Assembly (NCBI GenBank): GCA_030684395.1
Contig: JAUXTT010000004.1
Location: forward strand, 62,001 to 126,000
Source: Bacteroidota bacterium
GTDB taxonomy: Bacteria; Bacteroidota; Bacteroidia; B-17B0; Aurantibacillaceae
Direction: 5' to 3'
Length of the DNA stretch: 64,000 nt
Part shown: positions 18,833 to 28,358 of the stretch, one piece after another
Numbering within the stretch: position 1 is the stretch's first letter
Layout: every line of letters begins with the position of its first letter
The notes under the pieces: generated by a model
What the model saw: only the letters and a program-made list of their open reading frames with translations
Databases searched by the model: none
Told to the model about the DNA's origin: nothing
Program-made: the position numbers and the translations under genes

Positions 18833-19372
18833 ATGATGAAACCAAACAAAGCAGTCATACAGTTTGGAGGTTTGGGTTTTGGAACCCATCATTTTGAGTT
18901 CGAGATTACAGATAAGTTCTTTGAATCGCTCGAATACTCAGAGATCCATAAAGCAAATGTGCTGATCAATGTTGATTTTGTTAAACAAAACAATGTTATG
19001 ACGCTCAACTTTCGCCTTTCCGGAACAGTAGGTATTACCTGCGACCGTTGTGTGGGTGAATATGATTTGCCGATAGAGAATACAGATTCCATGTATATAA
19101 AAAATGGAGATGTATCGGAAAGTAATGATTCTATCATTGTTTTACCGCATGGCGAAACATCAGTTGATCTGATAGAGCATTTTTATCAGCTAATAGCAGT
19201 AGCCCTTCCAATAAGAAGAGTTCCTTGCGAAATAGATGCTGAACTATATAAATGTGACGAAGAAGTATTAAAAAAATTGAAAGACCTCTCGGTTGAGGAA
19301 GAGCCCGGAGAAAAAAACCAAGACACTAATGTTTGGGAAGAATTAAAAAAAATAAAGTTTAATAACAATTAA
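18833..19372 (+). CDS. DUF177 / YceD family protein
   Basis: Position immediately upstream of rpmF; motif GTVGITCDRCVGEYDLPIE. Confidence 0.88.
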   Translation: MMKPNKAVIQFGGLGFGTHHFEFEITDKFFESLEYSEIHKANVLINVDFVKQNNVMTLNFRLSGTVGITCDRCVGEYDLPIENTDSMYIKNGDVSESNDSIIVLPHGETSVDLIEHFYQLIAVALPIRRVPCEIDAELYKCDEEVLKKLKDLSVEEEPGEKNQDTNVWEELKKIKFNNN

Positions 19373-19384
19373 AAATAAATAATC

Positions 19385-19573
19385 ATGCCTAATCCTAAAA
19401 GACGCCATTCGAAGCAACGTACTGCAACAAGAAGAGCTAATTACAAAGCTACTGCAGCTACTATCTCTGTTGATTCTACAACAGGTGAAGCGCACTTAAT
19501 GCACCGCGCTCATTGGTTGGAAGGAAAACTTTACTACAAAGGAAAAGTAGTAATGGAAAAAGCTGCAAAATAA
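19385..19573 (+). CDS. rpmF: 50S ribosomal protein L32 (Cys-free form)
   Basis: MPNPKRRHSKQRTATRRANYKATA... . Confidence 0.97.
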   Translation: MPNPKRRHSKQRTATRRANYKATAATISVDSTTGEAHLMHRAHWLEGKLYYKGKVVMEKAAK

Positions 19574-19714
19574 TATAGAAAATTACTAGAAATTAGATTT
19601 TTTTAGGCACACAAGTTTTTAAAAACGGAGTTTACTTTTGTAAGTGAGTATTTTAAAAATGCAGTGGAACGACAAAAAAGCAATTTATAGAAATTTTGTA
19701 TCATCGTATTTTTA

Positions 19715-19745
19715 GCGAAAACAGGTTGAAAAACCTGTTTTTTGC
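19715..19745 (+). terminator. Hairpin between rpmF and plsX (terminator/attenuator-like)
   Basis: gcg-AAAACAGGTT-gaaa-AACCTGTTTT-ttgcg, 10-bp perfect stem plus T-run. Confidence 0.65.
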
Positions 19746-19867
19746 GTTAAAAAGGGTTCTTTTTTGGAGTTTTTAGCTGAAAAATGATGAAAAACTCACG
19801 ATTTATTAATAGGATTATTCCGAAAAAATTAGTTTTTTAGCCGTCTCAAAAAGAGGCAAAACTGCTT

Positions 19868-20806
19868 ATGAAGATTGGGTTCGATATAATGGGTGGAGAT
19901 CATGCTCCGGCCAATGAAATAGAAGGAGCTATTTTAGCTTCTGAAGTGTTTCCGCCCACCGTTAAATTGGTGTTGATTGGAGATAGTGATGCGGCAAAAA
20001 CTTATCTTACTTCAAAAAACGTAGATCCAAACAGGTTCGAGCTTGTTCATACTACAGAAGTAATAGATATGGGCGAACATCCTACTAAAGCCCTTTCTCA
20101 AAAACCAAATTCAAGTATTTCCATAGGATTTAAATTATTAAAGGAAAACAAGCTAAATGCCTTTTGCAGTGCTGGCAATACCGGTGCTATGTTGGTAGGA
20201 AGTATGTTTTCTGTTAAATCGGTGCCAGGCGTTATCCGTCCATGCATTGCAACTGTGCTTCCTAAAGTGAATGGAGGATACGGCTTGCTTTTGGACGTAG
20301 GAACCAATGCTGACTGTAAACCGGATGTATTGTATCAATTTGCAATCCTTGGATCACTTTATTCAGAATTCGTTGAAAAAATTGAAAGCCCAAAAGTGGG
20401 ATTATTGAACCTTGGAGAAGAACCCGAAAAAGGGAATCTTGTAGCTCAGGCAGCTTATGGTTTAATGAAGGATACCAAGGACTTCAATTTTATAGGAAAT
20501 GTTGAAGGAAGAGATTTTTTTAATGACAAAGCCGATGTAATCGTTTGCGAAGGATTTGTTGGTAACGTAGTCTTAAAAATGGCGGAATCATTTTACAGAA
20601 TGATAAAAAAACGTGACCGCTCAGATGAATATTTTGATCGTTTTAATTACGAGATATATGGTGGTACTCCAATTTTAGGGATCAACTCAACAGTAATGAT
20701 AGCTCACGGAATTTCAAGTCCAACAGCATTTAAAAATATGTTGTTGCAAACCAAAGAGATTGTGGATGCAAATCTTCCGGAAAAAATAAAACAAGTATTC
20801 AACTAA
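19868..20806 (+). CDS. plsX: Phosphate acyltransferase PlsX
   Basis: MKIGFDIMGGDHAPANEIEGA..., SAGNTGAML, position before fabH. Confidence 0.97.
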   Translation: MKIGFDIMGGDHAPANEIEGAILASEVFPPTVKLVLIGDSDAAKTYLTSKNVDPNRFELVHTTEVIDMGEHPTKALSQKPNSSISIGFKLLKENKLNAFCSAGNTGAMLVGSMFSVKSVPGVIRPCIATVLPKVNGGYGLLLDVGTNADCKPDVLYQFAILGSLYSEFVEKIESPKVGLLNLGEEPEKGNLVAQAAYGLMKDTKDFNFIGNVEGRDFFNDKADVIVCEGFVGNVVLKMAESFYRMIKKRDRSDEYFDRFNYEIYGGTPILGINSTVMIAHGISSPTAFKNMLLQTKEIVDANLPEKIKQVFN

Positions 20807-20810
20807 GATA

Positions 20811-21794
20811 ATGATAAAAGCTGCTATAACTGCTGTTGGAGGTTACGTTCCCGATTATATCCTTACAAATGAGGAACTCTCTACCATGGTTGATACCAAC
20901 GATGAGTGGATTACTTCCCGCACAGGTATAAAGGAACGCCGAATTTTAAAAGAAGAAGGAAAAGCTTTGTCGGATATGTGCGTGGAAGCAGTTAATCAGA
21001 TTCTTAAAAAGAAAAATATTTCAGCTGAAGAGATTGATATGATTATTGTTGGTACTATCACCGGTGATTATGCATTTCCTTCTACAGCCAATGTTATTTG
21101 TGATAAAATTGGAGCAAAAAATGCCTGGGGCTACGACCTTTCAGCAGCTTGTTCGGGTTTCCTGTATGGGCTTTCAACCGGGGCGCAATTTATAGAAACA
21201 GGAAAATATAAAAAGGTAATAGTTATAGGTGGAGATAAAATGTCGAGTATCATTGATTATACCCGTCGTGAAACTTGTATTATTTTTGGAGATGGAGCAG
21301 GAGCAGTGTTGTTGGAACCTACAATGGAAGATGTTGGAATCAAAGATTTTTTATTAAAGTCGGACGGAGCAGGAAGAAATTATTTATATACTCCGGCTGG
21401 AGGTTCATTACTTCCAACTTCGCATGAAACAGTGGATGCAAGGCAACATTTTGTTCATCAGGACGGGCAAATGGTTTACAAATTTGCAGTGAAAGGAATG
21501 GCTGATGTAAGTGCGGAAATTTTAGAACGTAACAAACTAACCGGTGATGATATTACCTGGTTGGTTCCGCATCAGGCTAACAAACGTATTATTGATGCAA
21601 CAGCTCAACGTGTTGGTATTCCTGAACAAAAGGTAATGATGAATATTGAGCGTTACGGTAATACCACCGGAGGTACTATTCCTCTTTTGTTGTGGGATTA
21701 CGAAAGTAAATTAAAAAAAGGCGATAACCTGATCATTTCAGCTTTCGGTGGTGGATTTACCTGGGGAAGTATTTATCTGAAATGGGCTTACTGA
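20811..21794 (+). CDS. fabH: 3-oxoacyl-ACP synthase III (FabH), copy 2
   Basis: 327 aa; SAACSGFLYGL, VPHQANKRIIDA, RYGNTTGGT; plsX-fabH-accBC context. Confidence 0.96.
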   Translation: MIKAAITAVGGYVPDYILTNEELSTMVDTNDEWITSRTGIKERRILKEEGKALSDMCVEAVNQILKKKNISAEEIDMIIVGTITGDYAFPSTANVICDKIGAKNAWGYDLSAACSGFLYGLSTGAQFIETGKYKKVIVIGGDKMSSIIDYTRRETCIIFGDGAGAVLLEPTMEDVGIKDFLLKSDGAGRNYLYTPAGGSLLPTSHETVDARQHFVHQDGQMVYKFAVKGMADVSAEILERNKLTGDDITWLVPHQANKRIIDATAQRVGIPEQKVMMNIERYGNTTGGTIPLLLWDYESKLKKGDNLIISAFGGGFTWGSIYLKWAY

Positions 21795-21943
21795 TAGTAA
21801 ATTTTAATTTGAGATTTCTAATGTAAAACCAAACATATAGTATACTAAAGGACTAACGACTAAAAACCGGTAAACCAGCGACTAAAAAAAGACACACAAA
21901 CAACAACAATAAAAATAAGTATCAACTAACAAACACAAATACA

Positions 21944-22438
21944 ATGAAGTTAAATGAGATCCAAGACCTGATTAAATTTGTTTCAAAATCAGGCGTTAGC
22001 GAAGTTGAATTGGAGACAAAGGAAGTTAAGATTGTCATCAAAACAGCCAGCAAAAACGCTGCTCAGGTAATTTATCAACAAGCACCTATGGCTGCTCCAC
22101 AAGCCATTCCTCAGCAAGTAGTAAGTGTACCGCAACCTCAGGTTGTTGCTTCTTCAAACGATACAAAGGCTCCTGCTGTTTCCGAAGACAGTAAGTATGT
22201 CACTATCAAATCCCCAATGATCGGTACTTTCTATCGTTCACCGGGACCTGATAAACCTTTGTTTGTTAATGTGGGCGATGAGATCGCTCCGGGAAAAACA
22301 GTTTGTATCATTGAAGCAATGAAATTGTTCAACGAGATCGAAAGTGAGATCAAAGGAAAAATTGTAAAAGTATTGGTGAACGACGCTACTCCGGTAGAGT
22401 ATGATCAACCTTTATTTTTAGTAGATCCAACAGCTTAA
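21944..22438 (+). CDS. accB: Biotin carboxyl carrier protein of acetyl-CoA carboxylase
   Basis: Biotinylation motif IIEAMKLFNEIE near the C-terminus; upstream of accC. Confidence 0.97.
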   Translation: MKLNEIQDLIKFVSKSGVSEVELETKEVKIVIKTASKNAAQVIYQQAPMAAPQAIPQQVVSVPQPQVVASSNDTKAPAVSEDSKYVTIKSPMIGTFYRSPGPDKPLFVNVGDEIAPGKTVCIIEAMKLFNEIESEIKGKIVKVLVNDATPVEYDQPLFLVDPTA

Positions 22439-22490
22439 TTTGAAAATGGGTAGGTTCGGAAATGAATTAACGCACTTCAAATAATTTTCA

Positions 22491-22508
22491 TCCCGATAAC
22501 TATCGGGA
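22491..22508. repeat. TCCCGATAACTATCGGGA palindrome, copy 2
   Basis: One-base variant of the 18-bp palindrome. Confidence 0.88.
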
Positions 22509-22541
22509 TTTCAAATTAACTAATTTTCAAATTGATCAGGA

Positions 22542-23882
22542 ATGTTTAAAAAAATATTAATAGCCAATCGTGGCGAAATTGCTTTACGTGTAATTCGTAC
22601 ATGTAAAGAAATGGGAATTAAAACTGTGGCCGTTTATTCCACTGCCGATAAAGAATCATTGCATGTAAAGTTTGCCGATGAGGCGGTTTGTATCGGGCCT
22701 CCACCAAGTAAGGATTCATACTTGAACATGGCAAGCATTATTGCCGCAGCTGAGATCACAAATGCAGATGCAATTCATCCGGGTTATGGATTTTTGTCTG
22801 AGAATGCAAAGTTTTCTCAGATCTGTAAAGACCATAAAATAAAATTTATTGGCGCTGCTCCCGAAATGATCAACCAAATGGGAGACAAAAGTAACGCAAA
22901 GGCAACGATGATCAAAGCCGGTGTTCCTTGTGTTCCGGGTTCAGAAGGTTTGTTGGAGAATGTTGAGCAAGCAATTAAAGAAGCAAAAGAAGTTGGATAT
23001 CCCGTGATCATTAAAGCTACTGCAGGTGGCGGCGGACGTGGTATGCGTATTATCTGGAAAGAAGAAGAATTAGCGCCTAACTTTGAATCAGCAAGTAAAG
23101 AAGCAGAAGCAGCTTTTGGTAACGGAGCAATGTACATGGAAAAATACATTGAAGAACCACGCCATATCGAAATTCAAATTGTAGGTGATCAATACGGAAA
23201 AGCTTGTCACCTGAGTGAGCGCGATTGTTCCATTCAGCGCCGTCATCAAAAACTGGTAGAAGAAACCCCTTCTCCGTTTATGACACCTGAATTACGTGAA
23301 GCAATGGGTGATGCTGCTGTGAAAGCTGCTTTATCAATTGGTTACGAAGGTGTAGGTACCGTTGAGTTTTTGGTTGATAAACACCGTAACTTCTACTTCA
23401 TGGAAATGAATACCCGTATTCAGGTAGAGCACCCGATTACTGAGGAAGTAATTGATTATGATTTAATTCGTGAGCAAATATTAGTTGCAGCAGGTGTTCC
23501 TATCTCCGGAAAAAACTATTACCCTCAGTTACATGCGATCGAGTGTCGTATCAATGCGGAAAACCCTTTTATGAATTTCATCCCGTCACCGGGTAAAATT
23601 ACAACTTTACACACACCTGGCGGACATGGAGTGCGGGTAGATAGCCACGTGTATAGTGGTTATACTATTCCTCCAAACTACGATAGCATGATAGGTAAAT
23701 TAATTACTGTTGCACAAACACGTGAAGAAGCAATTGCAAAAATGCAACGTGCTTTAAGTGAGTACGTGATCGAAGGCATTAAAACAACTATTCCTTTCCA
23801 CTTACGTTTGATGCAAAATGAAGATTTCAGAAAAGGAAATTATACTACCAAATTTTTGGAAAGCTTTGATTTGAAAGAATAA
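22542..23882 (+). CDS. accC: Acetyl-CoA carboxylase biotin carboxylase subunit
   Basis: [40 protein letters not shown]-grasp GGGGRGMR. Confidence 0.98.
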   Translation: MFKKILIANRGEIALRVIRTCKEMGIKTVAVYSTADKESLHVKFADEAVCIGPPPSKDSYLNMASIIAAAEITNADAIHPGYGFLSENAKFSQICKDHKIKFIGAAPEMINQMGDKSNAKATMIKAGVPCVPGSEGLLENVEQAIKEAKEVGYPVIIKATAGGGGRGMRIIWKEEELAPNFESASKEAEAAFGNGAMYMEKYIEEPRHIEIQIVGDQYGKACHLSERDCSIQRRHQKLVEETPSPFMTPELREAMGDAAVKAALSIGYEGVGTVEFLVDKHRNFYFMEMNTRIQVEHPITEEVIDYDLIREQILVAAGVPISGKNYYPQLHAIECRINAENPFMNFIPSPGKITTLHTPGGHGVRVDSHVYSGYTIPPNYDSMIGKLITVAQTREEAIAKMQRALSEYVIEGIKTTIPFHLRLMQNEDFRKGNYTTKFLESFDLKE

Positions 23883-23902
23883 AACCGTGAAAAGACACAG
23901 TT

Positions 23903-23932
23903 AAAGACAGACCTTAGGCCTGTCTTTTTTTT
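23903..23932 (+). terminator. Rho-independent terminator after accC
   Basis: AAAGACAG-accttaggc-CTGTCTTT followed by a T-run. Confidence 0.85.
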
Positions 23933-24054
23933 GTTATAAAAATTCCGGGTAACACACAACTTAATAGTTTTCTCAAGGGTACATAGTCGTCCCTCAAAAA
24001 GCATCCATATTAAATTATCGATATAAAAGACCTATCTTTTCCCGCATAATTGTT

Positions 24055-24153
24055 TGGCCACGCTGTGGCCAGCATTCATCTATTAATATTAAATTACTAC
24101 TATTTGGCTCCGCTGGAGCCGTGCTTTGTAAGAATTTGCTCCAGAGGAGCAAA
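24055..24153. repeat. Hairpin array A (three short perfect hairpins in AT-rich DNA)
   Basis: TGGCCA-cgctg-TGGCCA (24055-24071); GGCTCC-gct-GGAGCC (24106-24120); TTTGCTCC-aga-GGAGCAAA (24135-24153). Confidence 0.8.
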
Positions 24154-24191
24154 ACAATAATTACAAGCAATCAAAGTTTTTTATGTTTGTT

Positions 24192-24419
24192 TTAGTGTGT
24201 ATCGGCAAGACAACCACCCAAGCGATCACCATGCCTCAAATGCAATTCTAAAGAGTTAGGGCTCACCTTAAGGTTTCTCCCGCCATGGCAAACAGTAATA
24301 AACCCCGAAGCAGGTACTTGTTTAGTAAGTTTTGTTGTAAAGGATTTTGACGAAGAGGTTGATAACATAAAGCAGGCTAGCAACGTGAGGAGGAAAATGG
24401 TTCCTTTTGTGGTTTTCAT
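24192..24419 (-). CDS. Small exported protein with VCH...HLxHGDxLG motif
   Basis: 75 aa: MKTTKGTIFLLTLLACFMLSTSSSKS...ITVCHGGRNLKVSPNSLELHLRHGDRLGGC. Confidence 0.7.
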   Translation of the reverse strand: MKTTKGTIFLLTLLACFMLSTSSSKSFTTKLTKQVPASGFITVCHGGRNLKVSPNSLELHLRHGDRLGGCLADTH

Positions 24420-24807
24420 GATCTTAGTTTTTTATATATTACTGTGTAGCCTGTAAATAGACCAATATTTACAAATTACAAAGTGAAAATTTCGGTGATA
24501 AAAATACTTTAGCGGATAAGGTTCGGGCGAACACTTTTGTTTTTCCGGATAGTATAAAATGAATTTGAATTTCACTGTAAAGATATACCAAAGGAAGTAT
24601 GATTGTATCTAAACTATGTTAAGTGGGGTAAAACTATATTGTACCGAAATTTTTCCTGATAAACGGTAATCCTCTTTACTGAGGATTAATTTCTGGTAAA
24701 AAGAATGGTTAGAAACCTCGGAAGTGTGGAAATTATGCCCCATCTTTTTTGTAAATTGCTACATATTAGAGCAAAAGCTGACTTAGCTTTTCGTATTTTT
24801 ACTCCCA

Positions 24808-25839
24808 ATGAATGAACATCTCGATCCAAGTGAAGACAAATTAGGTTCTGCTGAAAAGGAATATGAAAGAGCATTGCGCCCTTCTCTGTTTGATGATTTC
24901 AGTGGACAACCAAATGTAGTAGACAACCTCCGCGTTTTTGTAGAGGCTGCAAAGCAGCGTGAAGAAGCTTTGGATCATGTATTATTACACGGTCCTCCGG
25001 GTTTGGGCAAAACAACTCTTGCTCATATTATTTCAAATGACCTTGGGGTAAACATTAAAATAACTTCAGGTCCTGTATTGGATAAGCCGGGCGATCTCGC
25101 AGGGCTACTTACTAATCTGGAACCGTTTGATGTATTATTCATTGATGAAATCCATCGGTTGAGTCCTTTGGTAGAAGAATATTTGTACTCTGCCATGGAA
25201 GATTACAAGATCGATATTATGATCGACAGTGGGCCAAATGCAAGAACGGTTCAAATAAAATTAAATCCATTCACTTTAGTTGGAGCAACAACCCGAAGTG
25301 GTTTGCTTACGGCTCCATTACGTGCTCGTTTCGGGATCAATTCACGTTTGAGTTATTACGATGCAAAAACATTAACCGGTATAGTTCAGCGTAGTGCAGG
25401 AATAATGAATGTGGAGATCAGTGACGAAGCCTCTTTTGAAATTGCGAGAAGAAGCAGAGGAACACCTCGAATTGCAAATGCTTTGTTAAGAAGGATCCGT
25501 GATTTTGCACAAATAAAAGGAAGCGGTAAAATTGATATTGAAATTTCTCACTATGGATTAAGCGCATTAAATGTAGATAAGAACGGATTAGATGAAATGG
25601 ATCATCGTATTCTTGCTGCTATCATTGATAAATTCAAAGGTGGGCCTGTTGGTATAAATACTATAAGTACTGCTGTTGGAGAGGATTCCGGAACCATTGA
25701 AGAAGTATACGAACCTTTCCTTATTCAGGAAGGTTATTTGATGCGTACTCCACGCGGAAGAGAAGCTACGGAACTTGCTTATAAACATCTTGGAAAATCA
25801 ATTTGGAATAATAAGGGGACATTGTTTAATGAGGATTAA
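24808..25839 (+). CDS. ruvB: Holliday junction branch migration helicase RuvB
   Basis: [46 protein letters not shown]. Confidence 0.98.
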   Translation: MNEHLDPSEDKLGSAEKEYERALRPSLFDDFSGQPNVVDNLRVFVEAAKQREEALDHVLLHGPPGLGKTTLAHIISNDLGVNIKITSGPVLDKPGDLAGLLTNLEPFDVLFIDEIHRLSPLVEEYLYSAMEDYKIDIMIDSGPNARTVQIKLNPFTLVGATTRSGLLTAPLRARFGINSRLSYYDAKTLTGIVQRSAGIMNVEISDEASFEIARRSRGTPRIANALLRRIRDFAQIKGSGKIDIEISHYGLSALNVDKNGLDEMDHRILAAIIDKFKGGPVGINTISTAVGEDSGTIEEVYEPFLIQEGYLMRTPRGREATELAYKHLGKSIWNNKGTLFNED

Positions 25840-26021
25840 TGAGTCTCCTCTTTACCCAATTTAACTAAGTAAGCCACATAGTCGGATAAAGGAGCATAAA
25901 ACGTTAAAAAACAGTAAACCCTGATTTTACTGAGGAAAAGTGGCGGTTTTTAAGACCGGAAATCTGCAATAAATTCGCCCTAATTTCTTACATTTGTAGC
26001 CTCATTTTAAATCCTTATTTC

Positions 26022-27572
26022 ATGGAAACGTTAGAAAAACAAATAACCGATATTAAACCGGTTTTGGCTGCTCTTGGCTTAAAAGAATTAAACGATGGTT
26101 GCTCTACCGGAAACAACGATTTCGCTTCCGGAGACATCATAGAATCATATAGTCCGGTTGACGGAAAATTAATTGCAAAAGTAAAAACTGCTACCAAAGC
26201 TGATTACGAAAAGGCAATGACTGCTGCATCTGCTGCGTTTTTAGAGTGGAGACATATTCCTGCGCCTAAGCGTGGTGAGTATGTTCGCCAGTTTGGAAAT
26301 AAGTTACGTGAGAAAAAGCAAGAACTTGGAATGTTGGTTTCATACGAAATGGGAAAATCATTACAAGAAGGTTTAGGAGAAGTTCAGGAGATGATCGATA
26401 TCTGTGATTTCGCAGTTGGTTTATCCCGTCAATTATACGGTTTAACAATGCACAGTGAACGCGCTGATCATAGAATGTATGAGCAATACCATCCATTAGG
26501 AATTGTAGGTATTATTTCTTCATTCAACTTCCCGGTTGCCGTATGGAGCTGGAATACTGCTTTAGCATGGGTGTGTGGAGATGTTTGTATCTGGAAATCT
26601 TCTCCAAAAACTCCATTATGTTCAATCGCATCACAAAAAATATGGGCTGAAGTAGCAAAAGAAAATAATTTACCTGAAGGTATTTCTTGTTTGATCAACG
26701 GAAAAGGAATTGGAGAATACATCTCTATGGACAAACGTATTCCTCTTGTATCTGCAACAGGTTCTACTCGTATGGGTAAAGAAGTTGGAATTAAATTAGC
26801 TGAACGTTTTGGCCGTGGTTTATTGGAGTTAGGTGGTAACAATGCCATCATCGTTACTCCTGAAGCTGACATTACCAATGCAATTCCAGCTATCGTTTTC
26901 GGTGCAGTTGGAACAGCTGGACAGCGTTGTACAACTACACGTCGTTTAATTATTCACGAAAGTATTTACGATAGCTTGAAAGAGAAATTAGTAAATGCAT
27001 TCAAACAATTACGTATTGGAAATCCATTGGATCAAAATAATCATGTTGGACCATTGATTGATAAAGATGCAGTGAAAGATTATTTAGCTGCTATCGAAAA
27101 ATTAAAACAACAAGGTGGAAACATGTTGGCTGAAGGTGGAGTGTTAACAGGAGAAGGATACGAAAGCGGATGCTACGTAAAACCCGCAATTGCTGAAGCG
27201 CATTCACAATACGAGATCGTGAAACACGAAACATTTGCTCCGATTTTATATTTAATGAAATACAAAACAATTGAAGAAGCTATCGCACTTCAAAATGATG
27301 TTCCTCAGGGATTATCAAGTTCTATCATGACATTGAACATGCGTGAGGCTGAGAAGTTCTTGTCAACAGCAGGTTCTGATTGTGGTATTGCAAACGTGAA
27401 CATTGGTACTTCAGGTGCTGAGATTGGTGGAGCATTTGGTGGGGATAAAGAAACAGGCGGTGGGCGTGAATCTGGATCTGATGCATGGAAAGTTTACATG
27501 CGCCGTCAAACTAACACTATCAACTACGGTACAAAATTGCCGTTGGCGCAAGGAATTAAATTTGAAATATAA
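26022..27572 (+). CDS. Aldehyde dehydrogenase, ALDH7/antiquitin-like (aminoadipate semialdehyde dehydrogenase type)
   Basis: LLELGGNNAIIV and GTAGQRCTTTRRLIIHESIYDS catalytic regions; full-length 516 aa. Confidence 0.92.
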   Translation: METLEKQITDIKPVLAALGLKELNDGCSTGNNDFASGDIIESYSPVDGKLIAKVKTATKADYEKAMTAASAAFLEWRHIPAPKRGEYVRQFGNKLREKKQELGMLVSYEMGKSLQEGLGEVQEMIDICDFAVGLSRQLYGLTMHSERADHRMYEQYHPLGIVGIISSFNFPVAVWSWNTALAWVCGDVCIWKSSPKTPLCSIASQKIWAEVAKENNLPEGISCLINGKGIGEYISMDKRIPLVSATGSTRMGKEVGIKLAERFGRGLLELGGNNAIIVTPEADITNAIPAIVFGAVGTAGQRCTTTRRLIIHESIYDSLKEKLVNAFKQLRIGNPLDQNNHVGPLIDKDAVKDYLAAIEKLKQQGGNMLAEGGVLTGEGYESGCYVKPAIAEAHSQYEIVKHETFAPILYLMKYKTIEEAIALQNDVPQGLSSSIMTLNMREAEKFLSTAGSDCGIANVNIGTSGAEIGGAFGGDKETGGGRESGSDAWKVYMRRQTNTINYGTKLPLAQGIKFEI

Positions 27573-27582
27573 TTAATCATTA

Positions 27583-27651
27583 CCGGCTACAGGGTAGCCA
27601 AACATTAATAAACAATAACCATTAACCGGCTACAGAGTAGCCAAACATTAT
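27583..27651 (+). repeat. Two direct repeats ACCGGCTACAGRGTAGCCAAACATTA, each a GGCTAC-AGR-GTAGCC hairpin
   Basis: Copies 27583-27608 and 27626-27651 (43-nt period), differing at the last loop base (AGG/AGA). Confidence 0.85.
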
Positions 27652-27655
27652 TAAG

Positions 27656-28168
27656 ATGACAATTGCAAAAAACACCGTAGTTTCAGTTAACTACCACCTA
27701 AGTTCTAAATTCGAAAACGAAGCAGAAGAACTAGTAGAACAAACAAGTACCGATCGCCCATTCGTATTTCTATACGGATCAGGAGGTATTATCCCAAAAT
27801 TCGAACAAGAATTAGCAGGAAAAAAAGTTGGAGATAAATTCGACTTTAAAGTTGATGCAGAAAACGGTTATGGAATGTACAACGAAGAGTACGTTGCTGA
27901 AATTCCTAAAGAAGCATTTTTCATTGAAGGGCAATTTGATGAAACTCAAATCTCAGTTGGTAAAGAAGTTCCGATGATGGATGCTGAAGGAAATCAAATG
28001 TACGGTTTGGTATTAGAAGTTGCAGACAAACACGTTGCAATGGATTTTAACCATCCATTAGCAGGACACGATCTTCATTTTGTTGGAGAAGTATTGGACG
28101 TAAGAGCGGCTACTGCTGAAGAGCTTGATCATGGACACGTTCATGGTGAGCACGGACATCATCATTAA
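27656..28168 (+). CDS. FKBP-type peptidyl-prolyl isomerase, SlyD-like with His-rich tail
   Basis: FLYGSGGIIPKFEQELAGKKVGDKF; C-terminus DHGHVHGEHGHHH. Confidence 0.92.
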   Translation: MTIAKNTVVSVNYHLSSKFENEAEELVEQTSTDRPFVFLYGSGGIIPKFEQELAGKKVGDKFDFKVDAENGYGMYNEEYVAEIPKEAFFIEGQFDETQISVGKEVPMMDAEGNQMYGLVLEVADKHVAMDFNHPLAGHDLHFVGEVLDVRAATAEELDHGHVHGEHGHHH

Positions 28169-28239
28169 AATTTTTGATATCTGATGGTTGATTTATTGTA
28201 CCATTAATATCAGAAATCTAAAATCTTATATCAAAAATT

Positions 28240-28272
28240 AAAGCGCATTCCTTTAGGTTTGCGCTTTTTTTT
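28240..28272 (+). terminator. Rho-independent terminator after slyD-like gene
   Basis: AAGCGCA...TGCGCTTTTTTTT. Confidence 0.75.
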
Positions 28273-28358
28273 GACCACTTGTGAAGTAAGAGTGACCACT
28301 TACAAAAAGGCAACATGGAAATGATGACACTCACTGTATATTTGGAAAAACTAAAATC

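Noticed and set aside
27583-27651. CRISPR array candidate because of spaced direct repeats
   Set aside because: Only two repeats with one 17-nt spacer and no cas genes.
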